NCBI RefSeq assembly: GCF_003589595.1
Contig: NW_020653415.1
Span: 392,375-456,374, forward strand
From: Hyposmocoma kahamanoa
Taxonomy: Eukaryota > Arthropoda > Insecta > Lepidoptera > Cosmopterigidae
Direction: 5' to 3'
DNA length: 64,000 bases
Within the stretch, counting starts at the first letter, position 1. The number at the start of each line of letters is the position of its first letter. The position numbers were made by a program, and so were the translations under genes. Shown here piece by piece: positions 1-11,686 of this stretch. The notes beneath the pieces were generated by a model. It saw only the letters and a list, made by a program, of their open reading frames with translations, had not been told where the DNA came from and did not search any database.

Positions 1-85
1 AAAAAATTTACGTGATTTAAGTCCGAAAAAATACTTTCATTTCCAATGTGTAGTAATCGCGAAAACCTAAAAACTCGGGTACACA
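1..85 (-). repeat. end of a dispersed repeat with TTTTCGCGATTGTTAC terminus
   Basis: The first ~85 bases match, in reverse, the terminus seen at 9335, 17693, 46645 and 47065 (a TTTTCGCGATTGTTA core next to GGAAATGAAACTATTTTTC). The copy is cut by the window edge. The class of this family is not clear from sequence. Confidence 0.6.
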
Positions 86-1702
86 AAATTGCTGAATATC
101 AGTGAGCAAAAACCCTTACACGGCCCTCCAAGGGTCTTTAGGGTCTACTTTTTTTTATTATTCTAAAAATCAGAACAGAATCAATATAGTTTTAAGATCT
201 TTCAATGAATCTCATTTGCGATAACTTTTTTTATGGATTTGATGTATATTATACATTTTTAATGCTGTTACATATTCTTACAAATTGATTTAAAGGTGCA
301 TGCTTATATTAGGAAAATATGTGAGGACCATTGCATGTAGGGGTTGCATAAGGCTTCCGTCGTTTAACAGTTTCAGTACCGAGAAAACTCAAGCGTGTCC
401 AGCCATACTTTCACAACATGCGGTGTGAGTTCTTCATACATCATCATTGTTCATTCGTGCGATCGCGGAAGCAAACAACTAATTTTAAATCTTTCTGCTA
501 TAGATTCAATTTAAAAATATGCTGTAACTATCTTGAACTAAATAACATGAAATCTACTTATTATTTAATCTACGGGCATGAAATCCCTGTGGCGTTGTAA
601 TGCAATTTTTTGTCTGCAAAAACGTGCAATTTCTGTGTTTTATAGGAGTTATTTGTTTTTGGTTCCATATGATCAAAACTTTGTTGTCACTGCCTTAGAC
701 TGATGTTTTCAATGAAATTTTTTTTTATATGTTTAAAATGAGTATTATGATATTAGTCTAAAATAGTTATAAGACACTAACTCGTTGTTATTATAGTAAC
801 AACTGTATTGTTGTTGTAAATTATTTGAATTTGAAAAGATTTTACGTAAGACATTATCACATAAGTATAGAGTTATGGTATGTGTGATTTTTAGCAAACC
901 TTTTATTGTAATATGTTAGATTTACTTTTCCTTTTTTTTCAACATAGGTATAAGAATAGCTTACATTAAGTGTGCAAATATTTTATAAATTTCAGTATTT
1001 GTTTAGCAAGAAAAAGTGATATGATATTATTGAGGCTTGAATCTGAAAGTAATAAATGTATCATTTATTGATTTCTTATGATTTATCTCAATGAACTTTG
1101 TTTCTACTTGTAAAGTATGATTGGAACATAGTTTGGTGTATTTTTTAGATGTTTACATATAAAGGATAACATTATGAATTTTTCTAAAGATGTACATACT
1201 GTGTAAGTTGAGTGTTTCATTCTGTTAGTTCACCTGTTTCAATGTAAATAAATCGTTCATGACATTTCGTTCATTATGCATCCACAAAAACTCAAATGCA
1301 TTTAATATTTTTATATGTATCTCGAGTATTTGTTAGCAATACTTAATAAAAATATTAGATGAAATTATTTATATCTTTTATTATTATACTACTATATTAC
1401 TAAATACCTATCCTTAACGAGAATATAAAACAAAACACTAACACAAGTTAGTTATCTTTTTCTTTTTCAATTTAATTAGTCTTGTTGCCACAACATGCAA
1501 ACAACTATTTATTGTTGATGCAATAGGAAATATGCCTTATACCCAGCATCACAATCAATATTGTAAATTTTTACCAGTCCGGTAAAGTAAATTAGTTTTG
1601 CTACTACAGTAGCAAAATTTAGTTAGTCTGTAAAGTTACAAGAGCATTTTTCTGTTAATTCTGGGACAAGCTTATTCCGATGCTACTATTCTTCCATCTT
1701 AA
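86..1702. other. gene-free AT-rich stretch
   Basis: Only short open frames without splice or homology support are present. I see no coding exon, RNA gene or clear repeat apart from AT-rich low complexity. It could hold the 3' UTR of a gene lying to the left, but nothing shows this. Confidence 0.4.
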
Positions 1703-1897
1703 CTCCATGGCCGAATGGTTACCATGCCGGACTGCCACGCAGAAGTCCCAGGTTCGATTTCCGGGCCGGGAGACATAGTTGTGTGGCCTACATTTATTTC
1801 TCTCGTGAGTTTGGGTGTAATTTGTGGTTGTCCATGGCACCCGCGACACAGGGTTTCCCTAGTGCGGGGCTATGTTGAGTGTGTGTGCATTATTATC
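1703..1897 (+). mobile_element. tRNA-derived SINE (family A), copy 1
   Basis: The head reads like a tRNA: TGGCCGAATGGTTACCATG as box A region and GGTTCGATTTCC as box B. The shared body follows (GGCCTACATTTATTTCTCTC, then TTTCCCTAGTGCGGGGCTAT) and a short ATT tail. Thirteen copies of this family lie in the window. Confidence 0.85.
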
Positions 1898-2423
1898 TTG
1901 AGAACCACAGCACCTGGATTACATGTGATCGCGGTCACTAATGGACATTATTTACTCAATTTGTACAATGCTGACCCCCTTCATCGTCATCTCATCCTTT
2001 TATCATCCTCTACTGATCCCTGGCCTCTTAAAATTTAGAATGGACCTTGAATTCCCTTTACTATCAACCAGACATCACTCCCATCAAAATTCTCAAAATG
2101 AGAGGATGTGCTCATCATAAATCACCTTCATGTAATCACTTCAAATCACAAACTTAAACTTTGTAATTTACTTTTAGGGTGAACAGTTGGATTGTTTAAT
2201 ACTAAAGTAGTGCAACTAGTATTTTATGCTAATTGCACTTTTTTATTGTCACAACTTTTCATTGGTACCTTTCAATAAATTATGTGGACCAACTAATCGA
2301 CGATAAATAACTCATTTACATAGTTATTTTTACTTGACATTGGCAAAATCATTGATTATTTCGATGGGGCCATAACATTTAAAAGAAGAAGAAGAAACAA
2401 TAAAACAACATACAATATATTTT

Positions 2424-3774
2424 TTATTTACTAGCTTCAATCTGCTTATTGGTGTCTCTCTTCTCGATGAACCGTAATTGCTTCTTCTTCATCCTCTTCA
2501 GCTTAGCAGAATTTGTAATAACTTGAACAATTTCTGCTTTACGCTTATTCTCCTCTGCCCGTTTTATGTTTTCACGTCTCCTTTCTTTGCGATTTAATTC
2601 CTTCTGCTTTAATTCTTCCTGAACTTGTTTAGATAGTTCCTTTGTTCTCTGTAAGTCAATTCGTAGTGCTGTCTTCTTTACAAAGTCCTGTCGAAGACCT
2701 TTGGTTTTGTTTATTGATGAGAATCTACAAAGAAATAAAAATGTTTAAAAACTTGATGTTATAAAGCGATAACTAAAAGCAGGTTTGCATAAGGTATAAA
2801 CTCAAACATACAGTTAAATAACAGATTTCTCTCTAGGCTGTGTGTGAGGAAAAGTCCAATAGGATCACTTCATTTTCCTAGCTACATTTAGCGTACCTCT
2901 GGTGAAAAAGAGCTAGTGATAGTAAGTATTTGTTCATAAGTAAAAAAGCGGGAGATGTGTGTCGCCTCCACTCACTCCACCACACCGCACTCCACCCGCA
3001 CACAGCTGAAAAGAGTCTCTCATCCTCTCTCCGCTTCGCTAAAACTGTTTCATAACTTCACTACTCATTCTCTCACCGCCTAGCTACCTCGCACAGCTTT
3101 GGTGGAAACCATCACACCATTTTACAGAACCATTACACATCATGGTACTGGCTATAATAAAGTCCATTTGTTTAGGTACTTAAGTAAATTTAAACAATTT
3201 TGTCTTTTTATTGAGGCATATACTTTACAAATCAATATGTATAAAAATAGGCATGCAATTATATATGAAGCTAAGTATTTGAAATTTGAAGGTAAGTAAA
3301 AATCATTTTATAAATATATATTTCATTAAATAGACATATCAAGATTGTTTACATTTACCTAAACAAATGGACTATAGCAACCTCGCACATCTCTGGTGGA
3401 ACTGCAGTTTTATGGTTCTAGTAATTTAAAGTTCTCAATATATCAATGGTTGAAAAGTAAATGGGGCTAAGAAAGTTAGCTAGACGAGTGTTGTAAAATT
3501 TGTAGATTATAAAAACGATGTAAGTTACCGATATACAAACTTTTTCTATCGTAGGTACATGCTGTTAAATAAGAACTCACCGTTCCCTTTTCGATTTCCA
3601 AAATCTGCCGGACTTAGGTTTGCCCATTATTGGATCTTTCTTCTTCAAAAGTTTTTGTTTTGATCCTGAAATAACCTCCACTTTTTCGAGTTTTTCGCTA
3701 TCCTCTGCGTTCTCTTGGTTATTTTTTATATTAGCTAATATTGAGAGGACTTTCTCATTTGTTTCTTCAGTCAT
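2424..3774 (-). CDS. CCDC86: Cgr1 / CCDC86-family nucleolar protein
   Basis: Two coding exons, 3774-3581 and 2724-2424, give 164 aa. The donor is CG|GTGAGT, the acceptor TTGTAG|A, and the split codon makes Arg. The N-terminal third is acidic (TEETNEKVLSILANIKN). The Cgr1 core begins in exon 1 with KSGRFWKSKRER and runs across the splice into FSSINKTKGLRQ. A highly basic, Lys/Arg/Glu-rich coiled-coil tail follows (RKERRRENIKRAEENKRKAE, then KLKRMKKKQLRF). The family acts in the nucleolus in 60S rRNA processing (yeast Cgr1) and in the mitotic chromosome periphery (human CCDC86). Length is between yeast Cgr1 and the longer human protein. The start is the first ATG, with an AT-rich leader. An AATAAA overlaps the stop codon at 2423-2428. 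Family assignment is strong; precise function is inferred. Confidence 0.9.
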
Positions 3775-3944
3775 TTTATAAGATATTTCACTAAACTTAA
3801 ATGAACAAAATAATTAAATAAACACAATCGCACGTGTGATCACTGTGTCACATCAAAGTCACAAACGTCACAAATTAGAAAGATGTGTCGTGGATGAGTG
3901 GATGTCACAAACTACAAATCCACATCTAATAGTCTGTCTCTCTC

Positions 3945-4242
3945 GATTTTCAGTGCTCACTGCAATACTCAAGTCCTGACTTGAGTATTGAGTAGAGTTC
4001 TGGAATACGACTCCTATTAATCTCCGTCCGAAACAATTACTGTCAAATAAGTAATATTCGACAAAATTAAAAGACAAGTATCAAATATGAAGCTTCATTC
4101 GCATCACGCGTCTTTTCATTTGGTCAAGTATTGCTTATTTGGCAGTAATTGTTTCGGACAGAGATTAAAATAGGAGTCGTATTCCAGAACTCTACTCAAT
4201 ACTCAAGTCAGGACTTGAGTATTGCAGTGAGCACTGAAAATC
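3945..4242. repeat. 298-bp compound palindrome made of two MITE families
   Basis: The outer arms start GATTTTCAGTGCTCACTGCA and are MITE-A sequence. The inner part (about 4013-4172) is a MITE-B copy with CTCCGTCCGAAACAATTACT on the left and AATTGTTTCGGACAGAG on the right. The whole block folds on itself around ~4094. The apparent open frame at 3868-4077 lies in it and is not a gene. Confidence 0.85.
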
Positions 4243-4366
4243 ATACATCATCATCATCATCATGTCCTTGCCATTAGGGTCGTATTTCCAGTGCTTGAAA
4301 TCATACTCAAGTCTGCTCAAGTCCTGACTTGAGCACTGAGTAGAGTTCTGGAATACGACCCTGAGA
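4167..4366. mobile_element. MITE-A (foldback), full copy with a CAT microsatellite
   Basis: It runs from GGAGTCGTATTCCAGAACTC to GAGTTCTGGAATACGACC, matching copies at 33496 and 40706. An internal CATCATCATCATCATCATG expansion near 4246-4264 is private to this copy. Confidence 0.8.
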
Positions 4367-4499
4367 CTGAGAATAGATCCTCAGAGAACAAATAAGTAAC
4401 GAGAACGGACACTCTCCGCCCCTCCCTAGCTTTAGATACCGCACCACGCCCCGCACATTGCCTGAACGAGAACAATGCTGTAAGCGACCAGTTTTCGCG

Positions 4500-4645
4500 C
4501 TAATAATAATAACAATAATAATAATAATAAATTAGTCTTTTAGGCCTTGGGAGAGGCGAGAGTTTAAAATAAACGTAATAATAATAATAATTCAAAATGA
4601 ATCTTTTAGGCCTTGGGAGAGGCGAGAGTTTAAAATAAATACAAT
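4500..4645 (+). repeat. AAT microsatellite with two copies of a short repeat tail
   Basis: AATAATAACAATAATAAT tracts alternate with TTAGGCCTTGGGAGAGGCGA followed by GAGTTTAAAATAAA, present twice here and once at 43874-43914. This looks like the 3' end of a SINE or LINE. Confidence 0.6.
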
Positions 4646-5962
4646 AACAATAATAATCCATTTATTTCAGACTTACATTCATCCATAATATACGACTTTG
4701 ATATTTGAATATAGTTTTCATTTATTCATTACGAAATTTGTACGTTAATATAGATAACATCATTTTACGTTACTATTTATAATGGTCGTGAATTGTGACC
4801 ATAACTTCGTGAGTGACAAGGCTTCTTGAAATTTCTATTTTTATTGCCGATAAATATTACGTATGTAGTAAATATACCTAATTATCAACTAGGTAATGAT
4901 AAACTTGGACTCGCAATTTCAAATACTTTGGTTACTTTATTTCAAGGTACTTGTCCAAAATATAACATTTTAAGTGCTTTTAATATATTTTTTAAATAAA
5001 TCTTTAATATTATTCTAGTTAGTGGATTAATGAAAAATATAATATTGTATCGATATAAATACCTACGTAATGAACATGTAATTATTAGGATTCTTTAATC
5101 GAATTATAGGTAACAGATTAGCGTTAGAATTTTCGTTATGTTGCCGCTCTGACCACGTAACGTAATAGTACGAACAAGTGATGGGCGTGGACGTAATAAA
5201 TAAAATAATACGTCCATGGGCATGGTGATGGGTAGCCGTGTCACTTCACGCACACGTTTACGTGTGTGCAGATAGTGCCTTGCTGTATGTAGTAGTGGTA
5301 GGTAAATAATTTTCGACCGTTGTATGGAGTGTCCGGGGTGTGACTAAACACTATACTCTTCTTCTATTTTTTTTCATCCTCTATGCTATACTCACAAGAG
5401 TCACAAGTCACAGTTGACATCTAGAGGTGGGCGTTTAAACGAAAAGCACTTAAAAAAGTCTGCTTTTTAAAATAAGCGCATAAGCACGCTTTTCATTTTA
5501 AGTTGACGTCTAAATTGACACGCGGCTATTATTATAATAATAATTGAAATAAGAATTAAACGCGCTCCTTCATAATGTGTATCCGAATACTTTTTCGTTC
5601 AGTAATACCATTAAAAATTAGACATGACATTGCATGACATGAAGTTCTGTCTTATTGACGTTAAGTCAAGGAATAGCAGTGATCAAGTGATTCACTTCCT
5701 AACTTCCTAGATGAGTGGTTTGTGAACAACATACCCTTATTCACTTGCCGTATGTACTTTTTATCTATAATATAGAAATTGGATAATAAAATTATAGTTT
5801 AATTGCAAGAGTATTTAGTAATCAAGGCTAGAAACAAGTGTTTGTAAATTGTACTTAAATTTACACTTCTATTTATGCAGATAAACCAAGAAATCGACAC
5901 TCAAACTTCGTCGTAATCCTTGCATACACTGTTAAGGAAATTGCCTATTCTACTTAGGAATA

Positions 5963-7845
5963 ATGCCGGTAAGTAGGCTTAGGATATAAATTTATTCTTA
6001 TTGTTTAATTATCGTATAGTTTTTCTTAATTTATTATCTATTTCTGGGTTTTCCAGGCGTACCATTCTACGTTGACTGATTACACACAAACAATTGGTAA
6101 TCTAGCCGTGTTACCACTCCGGACGACGGCCCGCGGCCCCGCCCCAACCAACCCGAAGCTAGAACTCGATATCATTGATGAAGCATTAAATTATTTCAAA
6201 GCAAATGTGTTCTTTAGGTTTTATGAGATAAAGGTTCATAAGTACTTTTAAATGTAAATCAAGTTGACGCATTCTGTATTTGTAAATGGCTTTATTATTA
6301 ACTCAACAGTTATATCAAGGGGTTCGAGAGAAAGCCCAGTGTTTTTTTCAAAATTACTTACATAACTCATTACAGTGTACTTTCATGCACTAATGTCCAA
6401 TGGTATGTATAATATACCAGGTTTGCAACTAAGTATTTTATGTGTTGCACTCATAAGCTTTTTTTTGCTAACATGCAATTGTTCTTATACGAGACATAAG
6501 GGTCGTATTCCAGAACTCTACTCAATGCTCAAGTCAGCACTTGAGTATGATTTCAAGCACTGGAAATAGGACCCTAATGGCAAGGACTTGAGTATGATTT
6601 TCAGTGCTCACTGCATAACCAAGTCCTGACTTGAGTATTGCAGTCTCATGTATTTTAGTGAACCATAAAGGATTTGTAATTGATTTAAAAATACTATTTT
6701 GGTATTATTGTATTGTTTGGTAATGTGGCTCTCATTACATTGTCAGACTCTGGTACATCTGATGTATTTAATGAGGTAGATTCTGTCTTACGATGAACCT
6801 CGCGAAACTCCTGCTTGGATCTCAGAAATTTGTTATTGCATCATTTATTTTGACATAGAATATGCAGTTTTCTTAGTACAAATTCATATAAGTTATTTGG
6901 AAGTAGTTTTTTCAGTTTATGTTTGTGCACTAAGTTGCTTATGAGAGAATAGAGAATTATATAATTATAATGATGAGTCAGATAACTTATGTATTATTTG
7001 AGATTTTTTGTGAAATAACTCTACTGAATAACTATATTCACACTACTTGGCTTTTGCCTCGGACCCCTGTATATAAAGTTCTTACATACATAGTATTTTT
7101 TTGCTATTAGATCTGATTTTACAACAGGAAGTAAAATCTTTTAAATATCATGTTACATGTTTTGATTGTCATTATTATTATTTTCCAGTCTGATGCAGAC
7201 CGAGTACTAATTTACCTCACCCTGTACATCTCGGAATGTCTGAAGCGTTTGCAGAAGTGTTCCAATAAGAACCAAGGGCAACAAGAGATGTATATGTTGG
7301 CCATTTCAAAGTTTGACATACCTGGGGAATATGGCTTCCCTCTAAATTCTGTCTATGCTAAACCATCTAGTCCTCAGGAGGGTGGTAAGTGTTACCATGT
7401 GAGATGTTATTCTGTGATAAAAGTTGTAAAATTATAAGGCATTAATAATTACTAAATTACTTCACTTAAATTTGGAATTGTACCAGATTTTCTGTCATAT
7501 GTATTTTATTTTATATTCCTGTCTATAAATTGTGATTATTAAAAAACGAAAGATTTCCGTAAGTTGCATTACTACCAATTATTAATTATTATTATTAATT
7601 ACCAATGTTTTGTTTTAGATTTGATGAGGCAGTACATACAGCAATTAAGACATGAGACTGGCACCAGAGTTTGTGAAAAGGTACAAAGTTTAGGAATACA
7701 TTAAAATTATTTTAAACACAGTTTTATAAACACCAAATTCTTGTTCCAGGTTTTTGCAACAGAAGATGGTAAGCCAAGCAAATGGTGGCTATGCTTCGCT
7801 AAAAGGAAATTCATGGACAAGTCTCTTTCAGGGCCTGGCCAATAA
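5963..7845 (+). CDS. ARPC3: Actin-related protein 2/3 complex subunit 3 (p21-Arc)
   Basis: Five coding exons: 5963-5968 (ATG CCG only), 6057-6233, 7189-7384, 7619-7680 and 7750-7845. All introns are GT/AG with matching phases, giving 178 aa, the same length as human ARPC3. Diagnostic blocks are [17 protein letters not shown] at the start, [18 protein letters not shown], then [38 protein letters not shown], and [20 protein letters not shown] ending SGPGQ. ARPC3 is one of the seven subunits of the Arp2/3 complex, which nucleates branched actin filaments in the cytoplasm. The six-base first coding exon splits right after Met-Pro. A poly(A) signal lies at 7999. Intron 2 holds a MITE-A copy. The assignment is secure. 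Confidence 0.97.
6500..6643 (+). mobile_element. MITE-A, truncated copy in ARPC3 intron 2
   Basis: TAA precedes GGGTCGTATTCCAGAACTCT. The copy keeps the AAGTCCTGACTTGAGTATTG block but lacks the final GGAATACGACCC, so the right end is lost. Confidence 0.75.
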
Positions 7846-7998
7846 AAGAAAGCCAAAGTTTAAAAAAAAGGCATTTATTTACTCTACATTATTGTTAACG
7901 GTTCTTATGTACATACCTGTATGATTGAGAATGTCTTTGATTAATATAGGCACATTTATTTTATCAAGTAACTTGTATAAGTGTGGTTCAGTATTTTA

Positions 7999-8004
7999 AA
8001 TAAA
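7999..8004 (+). terminator. probable ARPC3 poly(A) signal
   Basis: AATAAA lies 154 bp after the ARPC3 stop codon and is followed by a T-rich stretch. This is the most likely 3' end of the transcript. Confidence 0.55.
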
Positions 8005-8135
8005 TTTTTATTGACAACTTTTTGTTATTTTTCAAGTTATGTTGAAACAAGTATTCTGTGGTTGAAACTAACTGTGAAACAACTACCTGCCTGTCTTAAC
8101 ATGTTTTCTTTAGTTAATAGACATATTTATATATA

Positions 8136-8299
8136 ACTCACACACTCAACATAGCCCCGCACTAGACACACACAAATTACACCCAAACTCACGAGAGAAA
8201 TAAATGTAGGCCATACAACTATTTCTCCCTGCCCGGGAATCGAACCTAGGAACTCTGCGTGGCAGTCCGGCATAGTAACCATTCGGCCACGAAGGCAGT
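8136..8299 (-). mobile_element. tRNA-derived SINE (family A), copy 2
   Basis: Reverse-strand copy with GGTTCGATTCCCGGGC box B and TGGCCGAATGGTTACTATG box A. The distal GGGTTTCCCTAGTGCGG part is shortened by a deletion. Confidence 0.85.
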
Positions 8300-9334
8300 A
8301 TACAAGTCCTGTGCAAATAGGGCATTTGACTGTTCTGGAACAAAACCATTAATGCTACCATATAGATATAATAAGGATGAAGAGTAATTCAAAGTTATTG
8401 ACATTATTGTACTTTTTGTCTCATAAGTGAATGGTCTGTACTGTCTTGTTAAATGATTTGGAGCACCACTGTGAGACCATAGCTCTTGACAGGGAGATTT
8501 TCGCTAAAAATCGGTGACACTGAAATCTGACATTTCGCCGTACACATGTACTCGAAACATAATTGATTAATATAATTTAAATTTACTTTTGTGAGTACTG
8601 TGCATGTGTGTGGCAAATAAATGTGGTGGAACACACAATACACGCAGTGGAACTATTACTATAATCCTATCTTTACGTAATCAATAGTTCCCTCTAAAGC
8701 GGTATATTCCAGTATATTTTTGAGGAAACTCACCAAATAGACAGTTTGTTAACTGATATAAAAACAGTCAAACATCCTATTGAATTGCTCCTCGATGAAC
8801 TTTAATTTTGCAATTTAAGCAAAGAGTATTTGCCAACTTATTATTATTTTATTCAAGTACAATGAGTAGTTTTTATTAAAAAAATTTAATCCTCATAAAT
8901 AAATTCCTTTAAATAATTTTTTCATGAGTTGACCAATAAATCCTAATTTTAGCAATACTACATTTTTTATTACATAATATGCTTAAAAATCTATAGTTCT
9001 TTAAAAAATTCGATAACACATTCTCAAAATATATTTTTTCTTTAAAAACTTGAAAATTGTAAAATGAGTAAACATCGAGTATAGGCATAGAAAATTGGTT
9101 TCATGATGAATAAACTAATATAATAATTATTTTGTATTTCGTACTTCTATAGATCACACTGAAGCCCTTATTAATCAGATAAATGACGTACCTGCCTAGC
9201 TGCCTTAAAATCATGGGAGATGGGAGATTTTAGTTGACGAGGGTTGTTTCGTAAAAATATCTGCTAGCTCCCTAAATATAATAAACAAATAATAATAAAA
9301 CAAATATATTATTAATTAAAAATTCTTTTCGATT

Positions 9335-9510
9335 GTTTAGCTTTTCGCGATTGTTATACATTGGAAATGTAACGTTTTTTTCAAATCTAAATTGCGTAAG
9401 TATATTTGTTGTTTGTAACTAACCAACGTTTCGGGCTATCTGCAGGCTCCATGGTCACAACTGACTAAGGTCATCAGAGTAATTTTCAGATTACTTTTAC
9501 TTTACTCAAT
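9335..9510 (+). repeat. dispersed repeat with AACGTTTCGGGC core
   Basis: TTTTCGCGATTGTTATACAT is followed by CCAACGTTTCGGGCTATC and CTCCATGGTCACAACTGACT. This matches the arms and loop of the hairpin at 17724 and the copy at 46430. It is a diverged member of the same family. Confidence 0.65.
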
Positions 9511-9573
9511 TTCGGTGGCAATCTTTTTATTTAAATATTCTTGAATATTATATAAAATAAAATAAAAATATAT

Positions 9574-9935
9574 CGCAACCTACATTGGCTCATGGGAAGA
9601 AATTCAGCATTATCAGTAAACAACAAACTCGTAATCTACAACTCAGTCTTAAAACCCATTTGGACAAGCGGTATTCAGTTGTGGGGTGTGGCTGGCAAGA
9701 GTAATATACTTTGTCTCCAACGAGTGCAGAAGTGTATCCTGAGGGCAATAATCCATGCCCCTAGGTTCACTCGTCATGATCACCTAAACGTGTTATCGGT
9801 AGCTGCTGAGATCGATTGATATAAAACTAAGCACAAAAAGAACGTTTATCCTGCCACCGAACCCACTCATGGCGAAACTTCTAGATCCATCAACTATGGT
9901 CAAACGGCTTAAGCGAGGACATTTTCTATAGTTGG
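9574..9935 (+). mobile_element. Jockey-type LINE reverse transcriptase relic
   Basis: The frame from about 9574 reads HWLMGRNSALSVNNKLVIYN and then LKPIWTSGIQLWGVAGKSNI, the standard C-terminal end of Jockey-clade ORF2 reverse transcriptase. It stops at 9817-9819. After a frameshift near 9856 the next frame gives PPNPLMAKLLDPSTMVKRLK. The copy is 5'-truncated, frameshifted and dead. Confidence 0.85.
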
Positions 9936-10064
9936 GAGGTGCGGCACTGGCCGCTCCATCAAAAATGTTTTATCTCGTGCAAAAGATTCGCTTATGGCTT
10001 GGCGGCTGATCGCAAATAAAATATTAAAAAAATTGTAGAATATTATCATACCGTATTTATTTAA

Positions 10065-10853
10065 CCTTTTGACCGCCACTGACAAAAACTACTTGCGTTC
10101 TTTAAACGTCAAACGTATGTGGTTATGTGACACGTTATGAATTTCCACCTTTATATTAATTCAATTCAATTCCCCTAAGTCAAAGAAGAACATAACTGAA
10201 CATAAAATGCAACAATGAATCCATACCTAACTAGAACATACAAATAACACAAGCAATATCTTAATATTTATTCATCAATTTCAATTGAAAATCAAAGGGT
10301 TGTATCATCGAGTATATTTTAAATATCAACCTTCGTTTGCGCTGAAATGACAAATTAGAAAGCGGAAATAGTACAGCGCCAGCGCCAACAACTGACCTGT
10401 GTGTACGTCTCCGTATATTCCAACAATATTCTGTATTTATTGTAATAAAGACAATATCTCCAACAAATGGGGGGCTGTTCCATTAGTCGGTGTGGGAAAC
10501 AGCAAAACATCTATTTACAAAACAAACGGAATCACATTTCATCGGTAATTAAATATTAAATTATGTAATTTTTCAATTATCGTCCATTATAGCAAAGCTC
10601 AAGTTAAACTAGTCGATTTGAAGTGAAACATTTGTCGATATCTGTCAATTGTTTCGTATTCGGGCTGGCCAATCGGAGCGCAGTTGTGACTGTAATGATA
10701 TGGCAGAAAAATTTTCAAACAAATTAAATGACATTTCGTCTCTATTTCTGGTTATATACTCGATGGGTTGTATTGGCGCTTTAAGGTGTCCGTCTTTGGC
10801 GAGTCAGAAATGTTAACGTAGGTCGATTTAAAGCGTCCATGGCGGTCAAAGGG
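10065..10853. mobile_element. TTAA-flanked non-autonomous transposon (piggyBac-like)
   Basis: The left end is TTAA then CCTTTTGACCGCCACTGAC. The right end, read inward on the other strand, is CCCTTTGACCGCCATGGAC, also followed by TTAA. A TTAA target duplication with CCY termini is characteristic of the piggyBac superfamily. No transposase is present. Without the inserted P-like element the body is only about 320 bp. Confidence 0.75.
10306..10765 (+). mobile_element. P-element-like short transposon with THAP exon, copy 1
   Basis: It begins CATCGAGTATAT and ends ATATACTCGATG, flanked on both sides by GGTTGTAT (10298-10305 and 10766-10773), an exact 8-bp duplication. Inside, an ATG at 10467 opens MGGCSISRCGK, after which one lost A shifts the frame. 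Termini starting CA, TIRs of about 32 bp, an 8-bp duplication and a THAP zinc-finger exon all fit the P superfamily. Its left TIR carries a deletion compared with the 60606 copy. Confidence 0.8.
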
Positions 10854-11686
10854 TTAATATTCAAGTGTGGTATTCTAAAATATTATTTAACATTTCACGA
10901 TAATATACTCAAATACTTAAAAGTTGCCACCGAAATTAGGTAGCGAAAACTAACCTTACGATTGCCCATCAACTATGAGTTATAATGCCTTACCTACCTT
11001 ATTCTGAACTGCAGTCATTATTACTATTGATTCAAAGATCGAACGAACGAATACATAGAAAAATTCCACATTTCGGATGAGAATAAATTAACTTCATTGA
11101 AGAAATATGGATCAATGATTAAGACCTTTGTGAAGTTTCCACAATGATATATCCTATGTACCAAAATGTTCGTTAAACTGACAAGGGGTGAATATAAACT
11201 AAAATTCATCGACCTTCAAGCTTCTCCTCCCCTCCCTGTGTATACCTTAGTTATATACATTTTTTTTTATGGCGCAACCTTAAAATCCAACTTCAGCTTC
11301 GTGAGTATTTTTATTACATTATATTCGAAAAAGTAATTAATTAATATTTGGTCGTTTTAACCACTCAGTCATTTATTTACTCATTTGAAACGTCCTATTC
11401 CAACCATGCCTTATTATACTATGATATTTCCCTATAATATTTTTCAATACTTTAACTCTTGGCGTATTGTCAATTACATGTGTTACCGTTTTAGTTATGC
11501 GTAGGTACGTGGTCATACTCTTCCATCAGAGCCGTATCACATCAACAGTATTTGTAAATTAGCTGGTATTGACCGAACAATACTTTGCGATGTAATCGAG
11601 GCGATGTAGTTATGCGATATACTTGCGTCACATTTACTCGAACGTTTGTGAGATATAGCCCTTAATGTTTCATTTAATGGTAATAA

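Larger units (their letters stand above)
3775..5962. other. divergent spacer between CCDC86 and ARPC3
   Basis: The two genes are transcribed away from each other from 3774 and 5963. The spacer holds the palindrome and microsatellite listed separately, then AT-rich unique sequence. Promoters must lie here, but I see no clear TATA box or other decisive element. Confidence 0.4.
7846..11686. other. convergent spacer between ARPC3 and ACADS
   Basis: Both genes end into this spacer. Apart from the listed SINE, LINE, repeat and nested transposons, it is AT-rich with no coding signal that I can support. Open frames at 8449 and 11024 have no splice sites or recognisable protein. Confidence 0.5.

Noticed and set aside
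1715..2038. 107-codon open frame
   Set aside because: Most of it is SINE family A read in one frame; the same peptide appears at other SINE copies.
4500..4645. Possible CRISPR-like array
   Set aside because: Only two units of a transposon tail between AAT microsatellites; eukaryotic context.
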